DNA from: Anaerolineales bacterium
Lineage (GTDB): Bacteria; Chloroflexota; Anaerolineae; 4572-78; J111
Direction: 5' to 3'
DNA length: 64,000 nucleotides
Assembly (NCBI GenBank): GCA_015075405.1
Contig: JABTUK010000003.1
Location: 1,116,001-1,180,000, forward strand
Both the position numbers and the translations under genes were made by a program. The notes below the pieces were generated by a model, which saw only the letters and a list, made by a program, of their open reading frames with translations, was not told the DNA's origin and searched no databases. Below are positions 49,776-57,290 of this stretch, in pieces. The stretch's first letter is position 1. Every line of letters starts with the position of its first letter.

Positions 49776-50726
49776 TTATAATTGGCAAATACGCTGCTGA
49801 TAAAGCGCCAACAATCGCTCCGAGTCCACCTCCAGGCAGACATTCACAGCCGGCTGGCCGGTCCAGGGGTTAGAGTCTCGCCAATTCTGAAAGCGATCCA
49901 GCAGGGTTTGTCCGGCGGCGATGCCTTCGGTCGCAACGCGCACCGGGCCGCGCACGGTGGTAAACAAAGTGGGGTCCAGCACATAGGCAATGGCCGAAGG
50001 GTCGTGGGTGTGCATCCCGGCCAGGCCGTGCGTGTCGTAATGAAAATCTCGATAGAAGCGGCTGATGGCATAAATAAATTCCGCCGTAGGTGAACCTGAG
50101 GCGTTGAGCGCCGCCATGTAATCGTCGCTCATGATCGTTTGGAGGGTCACATCCAAACCGACCATCGTCACCGGCCAACCGGCGGTAAAGACTCTGTCGG
50201 CGGCGTGAGGGTCGTTGATGATGTTGGCCTCGGCGGCGGGGTTGACATTGCCGTTGACCGTAACCGCTCCACCCATAACAACCACCTCGGCCACATGGTC
50301 GGCCAGGCGCGGCTCCAGGGCCAGGGCCAGGGCCAGGTTGGTCAGCGGGCCGATGGGGACCAGGGTAATTTCACCTGGCTGGGCCATGACCGTTTCCACC
50401 ATAAACTGCGCCGCCGCTTTAGCAATCGGCTGGCCTTGCGGCGGCGGCAGATTGACGTTGCCCAGCCCATCACGCCCATGCACAAAATCGGCCACCGCCT
50501 CCAGCGGCGTGATTAGCGGCGCTTCGGCCCCGTGCGCCACCGGGATATCGGGCCGCCCGGCAAATTCCACCAGGCGCAGCGCATTTTGGGTGGCTAAAGG
50601 GGTGTAAACATTGCCAAAGATGGTGGTCAGCCCCACCAGTTCAATTTCCGGCGATTTGAGCGCCAGCAGAATGGCCATGGCGTCGTCTATGCCGGGGTCG
50701 GTGTCAATGATGATTTTTTTAGACAT
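49776..50726 (-). CDS. Nucleoside hydrolase (IunH family)
   Basis: Protein of 316 aa from the ATG at 50726. The N-terminal DTDPGIDDAMAI is the Ca2+-binding signature of inosine-uridine-preferring nucleoside hydrolases; LTTIFGNV and VVMGGAVTVNGNVNPAAEANI (substrate and ribose site) and HTHDPSAIAYVLDPTLF follow in order. Cleaves N-glycosidic bonds of ribonucleosides to ribose and base. Last gene of the minus-strand salvage operon starting at 55253; ribose from this reaction could be phosphorylated by the ribokinase encoded first in the operon. Cytoplasmic. Confidence 0.9.
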   Translation of the reverse strand: MSKKIIIDTDPGIDDAMAILLALKSPEIELVGLTTIFGNVYTPLATQNALRLVEFAGRPDIPVAHGAEAPLITPLEAVADFVHGRDGLGNVNLPPPQGQPIAKAAAQFMVETVMAQPGEITLVPIGPLTNLALALALEPRLADHVAEVVVMGGAVTVNGNVNPAAEANIINDPHAADRVFTAGWPVTMVGLDVTLQTIMSDDYMAALNASGSPTAEFIYAISRFYRDFHYDTHGLAGMHTHDPSAIAYVLDPTLFTTVRGPVRVATEGIAAGQTLLDRFQNWRDSNPWTGQPAVNVCLEVDSERLLALYQQRICQL

Positions 50727-50796
50727 CAATGGATTTTGGATTTTGGATTTTGGATTTTAATTATACTTCTGTCGGTCTCCGGTCTCCGGTCCCCGG

Positions 50797-51699
50797 TCAG
50801 CCGGTCAGGGCCAAAGCGATTTGGGCGGCCAGGCGGGCGTTGTTGAGCAGCAGGGCAATATTGGCTGTTTTACTGCGCGCCCCGGAGAGATCGCTGACCC
50901 GCTGCAGCAGGTAAGGCGTGACGGCTTTGCCGGTGATGTGCCGGGCGGCGGCGTCTTGCAGGGCTTCTTCAATCACTTCCTGAGCTTCGGCGGCAGGCCA
51001 TTCCGCTTCCGCCGGGATGGGTTGGGCGATCAGCGTCCCGGCGTTCAAGCCCAATTGATCGTGGGCTTTGATGATGGCGGCAATCTCCTGCGGCGTTTCG
51101 ACGCGCAGTTCGAGCGGCAGGCCGCTGCTGCGAGAATAAAAGGCCGGAAATTCGTCGGTTTGATAGCCGATGACCGGCACGCCCTGCGTTTCGAGCACCT
51201 CCAGGGTCAGGGGCAGGTCCAGAATGGCCTTGGCTCCGGCGCAGACCACCGCCACCGGGGTGCGGCCCAGTTCCAACAGGTCCGCCGACTCATCGAAGGG
51301 CTGACCGCGATGCACCCCGCCAATGCCGCCGGTGGCAAAAATGCGAATCCCGGCCCAGTGGGCGACCATCATCGTTCCGGCTACGGTCGTGGCCCCATCC
51401 TCACGGCGGGCGACCACCCCGGAGAAATCCCGACGCGAACATTTGCGCACATTTTTGGCCGACCCCAGGTAGAGCAACTGCTCCGGGGTCAAGCCAACCG
51501 TGATTTCGCCGCCCAAAATAGCGATGGTCGCCGGCACAGCGCCCTGCTCCCGCACCGCCGCTTCGATGGCGCGAGCCACTTCAACATTTTCCGGAGAGGG
51601 CAGGCCATGGGTGATAACGGTTGACTCCAGCGCCACCACCGCCCGCCCCTGTTCCAGGGCGCTTTTTACTTCAGGCTGAAAATTTAATTGAAGAGGCAT
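50797..51699 (-). CDS. psuG: Pseudouridine-5'-phosphate glycosidase
   Basis: Protein of 300 aa from the ATG at 51699 (MPLQLNFQPEVKSALEQGRAVVALESTVITHGLP). The PsuG motifs are clear: ALESTVITHGLPSPENVEVARAIE, AILGGEITVGLTPEQL, RRDFSGVVARREDGATTVAGTMMVAHWAGIRIFATGGIGGVHRG and IGYQTDEFPAFYSRSSGLPLELRVETP. Splits pseudouridine 5'-phosphate into uracil and ribose 5-phosphate, normally together with the PfkB kinase PsuK. A PfkB kinase (ribokinase-like) is the first gene of this operon and may serve as partner. Confidence 0.92.
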   Translation of the reverse strand: MPLQLNFQPEVKSALEQGRAVVALESTVITHGLPSPENVEVARAIEAAVREQGAVPATIAILGGEITVGLTPEQLLYLGSAKNVRKCSRRDFSGVVARREDGATTVAGTMMVAHWAGIRIFATGGIGGVHRGQPFDESADLLELGRTPVAVVCAGAKAILDLPLTLEVLETQGVPVIGYQTDEFPAFYSRSSGLPLELRVETPQEIAAIIKAHDQLGLNAGTLIAQPIPAEAEWPAAEAQEVIEEALQDAAARHITGKAVTPYLLQRVSDLSGARSKTANIALLLNNARLAAQIALALTG

Positions 51700-51846
51700 G
51701 TCAACAACACTTTCAAATTTTAGAAATCTAATGAGACCAGAAATTCTCACGCAAAGTCGCCAAGAACGCCAAGAAAAATTTTTTTCAAAAACTTTGCGCC
51801 TTTGCGTCTTGGCGAGAGAACTCTTTTTGGCTCTGGCTTGTCCAGG
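51700..51846. other. Spacer with 'CGCAAAGTCGCCAAGAACGCC' type repeat
   Basis: TCTCACGCAAAGTCGCCAAG and its near inverse CTTTGCGCCTTTGCGTCTTGGCGAGAGAA flank an A/T stretch, forming an imperfect hairpin between psuG and the amidohydrolase gene. No gene. Confidence 0.5.
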
Positions 51847-53172
51847 TTAGGGATTATAAACCTGAATCCGTTTACCCAGCACTCGCTGGGATAACCGTTC
51901 CATACTTCGGTTGACCTGGCGAACAATTTCGGCTTTATCCAGCGTCAAAATTTGGCGGTCGCGCATAATAAGTTGGCCGTTGACGATCACTGTCTGGACA
52001 TCGCTGGCGCGGGTGTTATAAACCAGGCTGGCGGTCAAGCTGTGCAGCGGCTGGTGATGCGCCCCGCTCAAATCTACCAGGATCACGTCGGCCAGGCAGC
52101 CGGGAGAAAGTTGGCCGATTTTATCGGCCAGCCCCACCACCGCGGCGCTGTCGCGGGTGGCCATCTGTAGGGCCTGGCGAATGGTCATCACTTCCGGGTT
52201 ACGGGCTTCGTGTTTTTGCAGCATGGCCATCAGGCGCAAACTCTCAAAAATGTCGAGGGTATTGTTGCTAACTGCGCCATCGGTAGCCAGCCCTACCGGA
52301 ATACTAGCCTCCTGCAAGGTCGGGATGGGGGTCAAGCCCATGCCCAATTTGAGGTAGGTTTTGGGCGCGTGCGCCACCCCCACCGGCCCGGCGGCTCGCT
52401 TAAGCAGTTCAATATCCTCCGGCAAAATACCACAGCCGTGCGCAATGATGACCGGAACATTCAAGACGCCCGTTTCGGCCAACACCCGAATCGGGGTGAT
52501 ACCCCGCTTTTGCAAGCTGGCCTGGGTTTGGCCCAGCTCCTCGGCGGCGTGGATGTGAATCCCCACCCCCAGCCGTTGAGCATGGGCCACCGTCGCCCGC
52601 AAAAAATCGTCGTCGCAGGTGTAAGGGGCGTGAGGGGCCATCCAGGTGGTGATTCGACCCCCGGCCTGGCCCTGCCAGCGTTCCACAAAAGCGGCGGTTT
52701 CGGCCAGAGCCTTGTAGCCCCGGTCGCCAAAAACGGCCCAGCCCAGGGCGGCCCGCGTACCGGCCTGCTCGACCGCCCGCGCCGCCTGATCCATAAAAAA
52801 GTAGTGATCGGCCACGGTGGTCACACCGCCCTCGATCATCTCGACCAGCCCCAGCAGCATGCCCCAGTAGACATCCTCTTCGATCAGGTTGCTTTCCAGG
52901 GGCCACATAAATTCGTTAAACCAGCGCTCGATGGCCACATCTTCGGCCAGGCCGCGGAAGATGACCATCGGCACGTGGGCATGGGTGTTAATCAGGCCGG
53001 GCATAGCCAGCATCTCCCGGCCTTCGAGCAGTTCGTGAGCCTGACCCAGATCCGCTTGACCCGTCGGCAGGATAGCGGCGATTTTGCCGGCGTCAATCAG
53101 CAAGTCGCAGTTGCGCTGGATGTCGCCGCTGGGGGTCAAAATATGGCAGTTGTGGATGATGAGATCGTACAT
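51847..53172 (-). CDS. Amidohydrolase, SAH/MTA deaminase-like
   Basis: A 441-aa metal-dependent hydrolase of the MtaD/SsnA branch. Metal ligands: INTHAHVPM (about residue 64-66), HIHAAEELGQT (about 208), AHGCGI (about 245) and GLATDGAVSNNTLDIFE (Asp, about 298). The substrate-side motif WMAPHAPYTCDDDFLRA is typical of S-adenosylhomocysteine / 5'-methylthioadenosine deaminases. Deaminates an adenine-type nucleoside in the salvage operon context; the exact substrate is inferred. Separated by only 3 bp from the gene upstream, so co-translated. Confidence 0.85.
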   Translation of the reverse strand: MYDLIIHNCHILTPSGDIQRNCDLLIDAGKIAAILPTGQADLGQAHELLEGREMLAMPGLINTHAHVPMVIFRGLAEDVAIERWFNEFMWPLESNLIEEDVYWGMLLGLVEMIEGGVTTVADHYFFMDQAARAVEQAGTRAALGWAVFGDRGYKALAETAAFVERWQGQAGGRITTWMAPHAPYTCDDDFLRATVAHAQRLGVGIHIHAAEELGQTQASLQKRGITPIRVLAETGVLNVPVIIAHGCGILPEDIELLKRAAGPVGVAHAPKTYLKLGMGLTPIPTLQEASIPVGLATDGAVSNNTLDIFESLRLMAMLQKHEARNPEVMTIRQALQMATRDSAAVVGLADKIGQLSPGCLADVILVDLSGAHHQPLHSLTASLVYNTRASDVQTVIVNGQLIMRDRQILTLDKAEIVRQVNRSMERLSQRVLGKRIQVYNP

Positions 53173-53175
53173 AAC

Positions 53176-54252
53176 CTACTCGTTGTAATTATCCAGCAGG
53201 ATTTTGAGTGAATGTTCATCTACCTGTTTAACGGCCTGGACGTTGCGCTGGGCGATCTCATAAAGGCCGGTGGCTGTTTGCTCAAAATTGTAGGCCGGGT
53301 TGGCTCGATTGAGCGTTTCAATATGCTCCAGCGGAATAGCCTCGACTCCGTGCCAGGCCCCGGCAATAGCGCAGGCCATCGCCCCGACGGTATCGGCGTT
53401 ACCGGAGAGAGCAGCGACAAAAATTGCCGTTTGCGCGGGGTGGCCGTCGGCCATAGCCAGCACGCCAAAGGCGCAGGGCACGCTGTCGGCGGCGGACTGG
53501 GTAGCGCCAATCAAATCGTACAAATTTTGCAAACGGTCCCGCTCCGAAAAGCGGCTGTCGGTAGCCAACTGAACCGCGTAATCTATTTTGCGGCTCACCG
53601 ACGCGCCCCACCAGACGACTCCATGCTCCCGGCCCACCTCGGCGGCGCGCATAGCCACATTGACGATCTCTTCCAGGGTTGTTTCCGGGACCAGGGCCTG
53701 GGCTACTGCCGCCGCCACCGCGCAAGCGCCCGACAAAGCCACATCGGTAAAATGAGTGGGGGTGCAGGCGATGATGGCATCGGCCACAGCCGCGTCAGGG
53801 TCGCCGGGGTGCATCAAACCAATCGGGCTGACCCGCTTGGCCCCGCCGTCGGTATGGCCGCGCAGGCCGGTCAGGTGAGGGTCGCTACCGGATTTGAGCG
53901 CCGCCAGCGCCCGGTGGGTATCATGACTAATGTAGGGCACATCTTCTCCCTGGACCCGTTCATACCAGGCGAGCATAGCCCTGGCCGCTTCTTCAACGGT
54001 GATCTGGCCGGCGGCAATGACAGCTTCAGCCATTGCCAGGGCCTGTTGGGTATCATCGGTAAATTGGCCGGCGCGAAAACCCGCATGCAGCGGGTGATCG
54101 GGCGGGGCCGGCCAAAAGCGGTCAAGCCAGCCGTTGTAGTAGGCCCAGGTTTGGTCCGGGTGAAAGAGAGCCGGCATAGCCCAGGCATCGCCGAGAGCCT
54201 GGCCATATATGCCCCCTAAAATGTACGGATAGAGGTCTGTCGTCGGTTGCAT
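53176..54252 (-). CDS. ADP-ribosylglycohydrolase family protein
   Basis: A 358-aa protein with the family start YILGGIYGQALGDAWAMP, the metal motif RAGQFTDDTQQALAMAEAV (T-D-D at about residues 66-69), GLRGHTDGGAKRVSPIGLMHPGD and a second metal-binding stretch GNADTVGAMACAIAGAWHG (about 285-300). Such Mg2+-dependent enzymes hydrolyse ADP-ribose or ADP-ribosyl linkages; with nucleosidase, PsuG and ribokinase genes beside it, a role in releasing ribose-type products from nucleotide derivatives is plausible. Confidence 0.9.
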   Translation of the reverse strand: MQPTTDLYPYILGGIYGQALGDAWAMPALFHPDQTWAYYNGWLDRFWPAPPDHPLHAGFRAGQFTDDTQQALAMAEAVIAAGQITVEEAARAMLAWYERVQGEDVPYISHDTHRALAALKSGSDPHLTGLRGHTDGGAKRVSPIGLMHPGDPDAAVADAIIACTPTHFTDVALSGACAVAAAVAQALVPETTLEEIVNVAMRAAEVGREHGVVWWGASVSRKIDYAVQLATDSRFSERDRLQNLYDLIGATQSAADSVPCAFGVLAMADGHPAQTAIFVAALSGNADTVGAMACAIAGAWHGVEAIPLEHIETLNRANPAYNFEQTATGLYEIAQRNVQAVKQVDEHSLKILLDNYNE

Positions 54253-54329
54253 GTCAATGTACCGCCAAGCGCAGCAAGTGGTCGGATTTTTCCCGGTCTA
54301 TGTGTCTAACCAGATGGCGCAGGGGAAGG

Positions 54330-55253
54330 TTAATTTGCCTGCGTTTTTAGAAACGCTTCAAACTCGGCCCGGCCGGGCATCGAGGGTTGCGCCCCCATTT
54401 TGGTGGCCGAGAGCGCGCCGGCGGCTGCCCCCCAACGGACTGCCTCTGGCAGGTCATGGCCCTCCACCAGAGCGGTAGCCAGCCCCCCGTTAAAAGCATC
54501 TCCGGCAGCGACCGTATCCACAGCCTGAACCTCAAAGGCAGGCACAAAGGTTGGTTCACGCTCAGTCTCAGCATACAAGACGCCCAATGCTCCCATTTTA
54601 ATAATGACCGTTTTGACCCCTAAATTTAGTAGCATCCGGGCTGCCCTGGCCGCATCAGCAGGGGTTTTCACGGCAACACCGACCAATTGACCGGCTTCAA
54701 CTTCATTGGGGGTAATAATATCTACCAGCATAAATAACTCGGCCGGCAACTCCTGGGCCGGCGCCGGGTCGAGCACAACGGTGAGACCGTGCTGATGAGC
54801 CAACCGGGCGGCGGCGACAACCGCCGGCAGCGGTACTTCGAGCTGAAGCAGCAATACTTTGGCTCCGATCAGGCCGGATTCGAGCCGGCCCAGGTCATCA
54901 TCGCCCACGTTGCCGTTTGCGCCGGGTACGATGATGATGGTGTTTTGGGCCTGGTCGTCTACGGCGATTACCGCCACGCCGGAACTGATTGTTGAATCGG
55001 TGAAAACTGCCGAGACATCTGCCCCAGTAGCGGTCAAATTCTGGCGCAGTTCCTGGCCAAAGGCATCCCCGCCGACGCGGCCCACCATGCGGGTCGGTGC
55101 GCCCAGCCGGGCTGCGGCCACGGCCTGGTTGGCCCCTTTGCCGCCGGGAGCGGTAAAAAATTCGTGGCCGGTAATGGTTTCCGCCGGGGCCGGCAAGCGC
55201 GGGGTGCGGACCACCAAATCCATATTGATGCTGCCGAAAACGACAACGGTCAT
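54330..55253 (-). CDS. rbsK: Ribokinase (PfkB family)
   Basis: A 307-aa sugar kinase. N-terminal VVVFGSINMDLVVRTPRLPAPAETI, then FFTAPGGKGANQAVAAARLG (PfkB signature 1, ribose-binding), VGRVGGDAFGQELRQNL, and C-terminal DTVAAGDAFNGGLATALVEG (signature 2 with AAGD, catalytic Asp). ATP-dependent phosphorylation of D-ribose or a related nucleoside sugar. First gene of the salvage operon, with AAGGAG upstream and a strong promoter. It could also work as PsuK for the PsuG encoded three genes downstream. Confidence 0.9.
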   Translation of the reverse strand: MTVVVFGSINMDLVVRTPRLPAPAETITGHEFFTAPGGKGANQAVAAARLGAPTRMVGRVGGDAFGQELRQNLTATGADVSAVFTDSTISSGVAVIAVDDQAQNTIIIVPGANGNVGDDDLGRLESGLIGAKVLLLQLEVPLPAVVAAARLAHQHGLTVVLDPAPAQELPAELFMLVDIITPNEVEAGQLVGVAVKTPADAARAARMLLNLGVKTVIIKMGALGVLYAETEREPTFVPAFEVQAVDTVAAGDAFNGGLATALVEGHDLPEAVRWGAAAGALSATKMGAQPSMPGRAEFEAFLKTQAN

Positions 55254-55279
55254 ACCTGACTCCTTAAAGTAAGGCGCTC

Positions 55280-55307
55280 ATTATAGTCTAATCAAGGGGA
55301 GTGTCAA
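55280..55307 (-). promoter_or_regulatory. Sigma70-type promoter of the nucleoside-salvage operon
   Basis: Minus strand TTGACA (55307-55302), 16-bp spacer, TATAAT (55285-55280), followed by AAGGAG (55265-55260) and the ribokinase ATG. Near-perfect boxes. Confidence 0.78.
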
Positions 55308-55317
55308 AGAAATATCG

Positions 55318-55433
55318 TTACTACTCAGCCTCATGTCATTTCGAGACCGAAGGTCGAGAAATCCCCAGGATGCAATGGTTAAAAACAAGGTATTGGGGAT
55401 TTCTCCCTGCGGTCGAAATGACATAGTAGTTAA
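55318..55433. repeat. Palindromic TGTCATTTCGA element, copy 2
   Basis: TTACTACTCAGCCTCATGTCATTTCGAGACC...GAGAAATCCCCAGG on the left, ATTTCTCCCTGCGGTCGAAATGACATAGTAGTTAAC on the right. Same architecture as copy 1. Confidence 0.8.
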
Positions 55434-55448
55434 CTCATTTTCACAAAT

Positions 55449-55484
55449 AAAAAAAGTCCGCACTTTAAGCTTGCGGACTCTTTT
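55449..55484 (-). terminator. Intrinsic terminator of the B12-radical-SAM gene
   Basis: Arms AGTCCGCA (55455-55462) and TGCGGACT (55472-55479), loop CTTTAAGCT, with a T-run on the minus strand and AAAAGA on the other side, so it may act in both directions. Confidence 0.8.
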
Positions 55485-55490
55485 AATCAA

Positions 55491-55527
55491 GACCTGACAG
55501 GTACGCTGCGCGAAAACCTGTCAGGTC
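55491..55527. repeat. GACCTGACAGGT inverted repeat
   Basis: GACCTGACAGGT (55491-55502) and ACCTGTCAGGTC (55516-55527), perfect 12-bp arms, just after the radical SAM stop codon. REP-like. Confidence 0.65.
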
Positions 55528-55531
55528 TAAA

Positions 55532-56974
55532 CTACGCTTCCATTTGCATGAAATGCTTGGCGTTGCTCCAAATGACCTGGGGCGTGATTTTGATGGGATG
55601 GACCCGATGGGTGATGGCCCAGCCTTTCCACAGTTTGTGAATCCACCAAAAGAGGGTATCGGTGAACTTGTTGTGCGGCGCTTTTATAACCAAGCGAATG
55701 AACGGCTCCAGCCAGGGAAACTCAACGCCCAGGGCAAACCAGCGCTGCAAATTCTCCATCTGCGTCTTCTCTTTGTCATCACGCACCAAAATCGAGCTGT
55801 CCCAGGCGATGGCCCCAATGTCATCAAAGCTGCCGGCCATATGGCCGTTCTTTTTGGTAAATTCGCCCAATTCGGTGGCCGGATAGGGCTGGAACAGAAA
55901 AGCGTGGGCGTATTTGACTTTAGCCTCGGCATTGAGCCGCATGGTATCAAAGTCGTCGTCCAGGGTGCCGGTCGGTAGGGCCAAAATGTTGGTAGCGGTC
56001 AGATTGATGCCGGCCTCATGCAGCATGCGGCCCGATTCGATGATGGTTTCGCGGGACATCTTGCGCTTGAGCAAATCGTTGCGCAGGCGGTCGTTGCCGG
56101 CCTCGATGCCCATGCTGACGGTATTGGCCCCGGCCTTTTTCAGCAAGGCCACTTTTTCCGGGGTAATCAGGTTAGAGCGCACATTGCAGAAGAAGGGCAG
56201 GCCGACTTCTTTGGGAAACTTTTCGGCAAACTCTTCCAGCCAATCAACGTAAATGATAAACAAGTCGTCCAGAAAAACAACCTGCTCCAGGGGGTAGCGG
56301 TCTCGCACCCAGTTAACTTCCTCGATAACTGACTCGACGCTGCGCTGGTAGCCCCGTTTTTCACGGGTATAAATTTCGTACCAGGCGTGGTTGAAACAGT
56401 AAGTACAGTTGTAGGGGCAGCCCCGGCTGGCCATAAAGTGCTTGATGGGGCTGGTGCGGGTGGGGGCATGTTTGCTGTAAATCAGCTCCCGGTCGGGCAT
56501 TGGCAAATCGCCCAATTTACGGATGAGCGGGCGGACCGGGTTTTTGACCACCTCCCCCTCGACTTTGAACCACCAGTTGGGAATATCGGGGTGAAAACCG
56601 CCGTTGCCCAGGGCATTGGCTAAATCCACCAGCGGCCCCTCACCTTCGCCCACGCAAACGCCGTCTACGCCGTCTTCGTGGATCATATCCGGGAAAAAGG
56701 TGGGATGCGGCCCGCCAAAAACCGACATGACCTGTTTCTGGCCCAACCCTTCTTTAATACGCCGATTGACCTTAAAGTAATAATGCTGTGAGCCGGTCAT
56801 CATGCTGTAGCCGACGATATCCGGCTGGAACTCTTTGGCCACTTGAACCGGGTCTTCCTGGGCGCAAATCGCCAGGGCGACTTCATGACCCGCCTGCTTT
56901 AGCACCGCCGACATAGACATAATGCCCTGCGGCTCGTAATCAATTTGTTTTTCTACCCACAAAACACGCGTCAC
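55532..56974 (-). CDS. B12-binding-domain radical SAM protein
   Basis: Protein of about 480 aa. The GTG at 56974 is chosen because AGGAGG (56986-56981) lies 6 nt upstream; a TTG directly abutting the box is unlikely. Residues 1-135 form a cobalamin-binding-like Rossmann domain (EPQGIMSMSAVLKQAGHEVALAIC...FQPDIVGYSMMTGSQHYY...VFGGPHPTFFPDMI). The radical SAM core carries the cluster motif GCPYNCTYCFN (about residue 170), with VVFLDDLFIIYVDWLEEF and VSMGIEAGNDRLRNDLLKR typical of the Elp3/MiaB-like fold. The substrate is unknown; many relatives act in lipid or hopanoid modification. Confidence 0.88.
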   Translation of the reverse strand: MTRVLWVEKQIDYEPQGIMSMSAVLKQAGHEVALAICAQEDPVQVAKEFQPDIVGYSMMTGSQHYYFKVNRRIKEGLGQKQVMSVFGGPHPTFFPDMIHEDGVDGVCVGEGEGPLVDLANALGNGGFHPDIPNWWFKVEGEVVKNPVRPLIRKLGDLPMPDRELIYSKHAPTRTSPIKHFMASRGCPYNCTYCFNHAWYEIYTREKRGYQRSVESVIEEVNWVRDRYPLEQVVFLDDLFIIYVDWLEEFAEKFPKEVGLPFFCNVRSNLITPEKVALLKKAGANTVSMGIEAGNDRLRNDLLKRKMSRETIIESGRMLHEAGINLTATNILALPTGTLDDDFDTMRLNAEAKVKYAHAFLFQPYPATELGEFTKKNGHMAGSFDDIGAIAWDSSILVRDDKEKTQMENLQRWFALGVEFPWLEPFIRLVIKAPHNKFTDTLFWWIHKLWKGWAITHRVHPIKITPQVIWSNAKHFMQMEA

Positions 56975-57034
56975 GGACAACCTCCTCTTTTAAGAGAGAT
57001 TAGAGATTGGCGATTATCAAAGCTCTGTAACTCC

Positions 57035-57142
57035 CTCCTGTCATTTCGAGGCCGTAGGCCAACGCGAAGCGTTCCTACCGCGCTACATCGGCCTCGGAGA
57101 TTTCTCCCTTCGGTCGAAATGACATGGCTGAGTAGTGACAAA
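57035..57142. repeat. Palindromic TGTCATTTCGA element, copy 3
   Basis: TGTCATTTCGAGGCCGTAGGCC on the left, GATTTCTCCCTTCGGTCGAAATGACATGGC on the right, with an extra GCGAAGCGTTCC insert in the loop region. Followed by CTGAGTAGTGAC as in copy 1. Confidence 0.78.
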
Positions 57143-57290
57143 CCTCTAATCAGGCTGATTATAGGGGAGGGGAATTTTTTTGTCAATTTTACAATTTTTT
57201 TACTAATTATTATATTTATTATGACCACACCCCCTCCCTAACCCTCCCCCTGGTAGGGGGAGGGAAGGGAGGGGGTGTGGCGGTCGTCTT
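57143..57290. other. AT-rich spacer with CCCTCCC/GGGAGGG tract
   Basis: An A/T-rich stretch (57170-57225) is followed by CCCCTCCCTAACCCTCCCC facing GGTAGGGGGAGGGAAGGG, an inverted G/C block that could terminate the FHA gene on the minus strand. No gene is seen. Confidence 0.5.

Noticed and set aside
52210..54219. Two plus-strand frames of about 330 codons opposite the amidohydrolase and ADP-ribosylglycohydrolase genes
   Set aside because: Antisense shadows; the minus strand has clear catalytic motifs.
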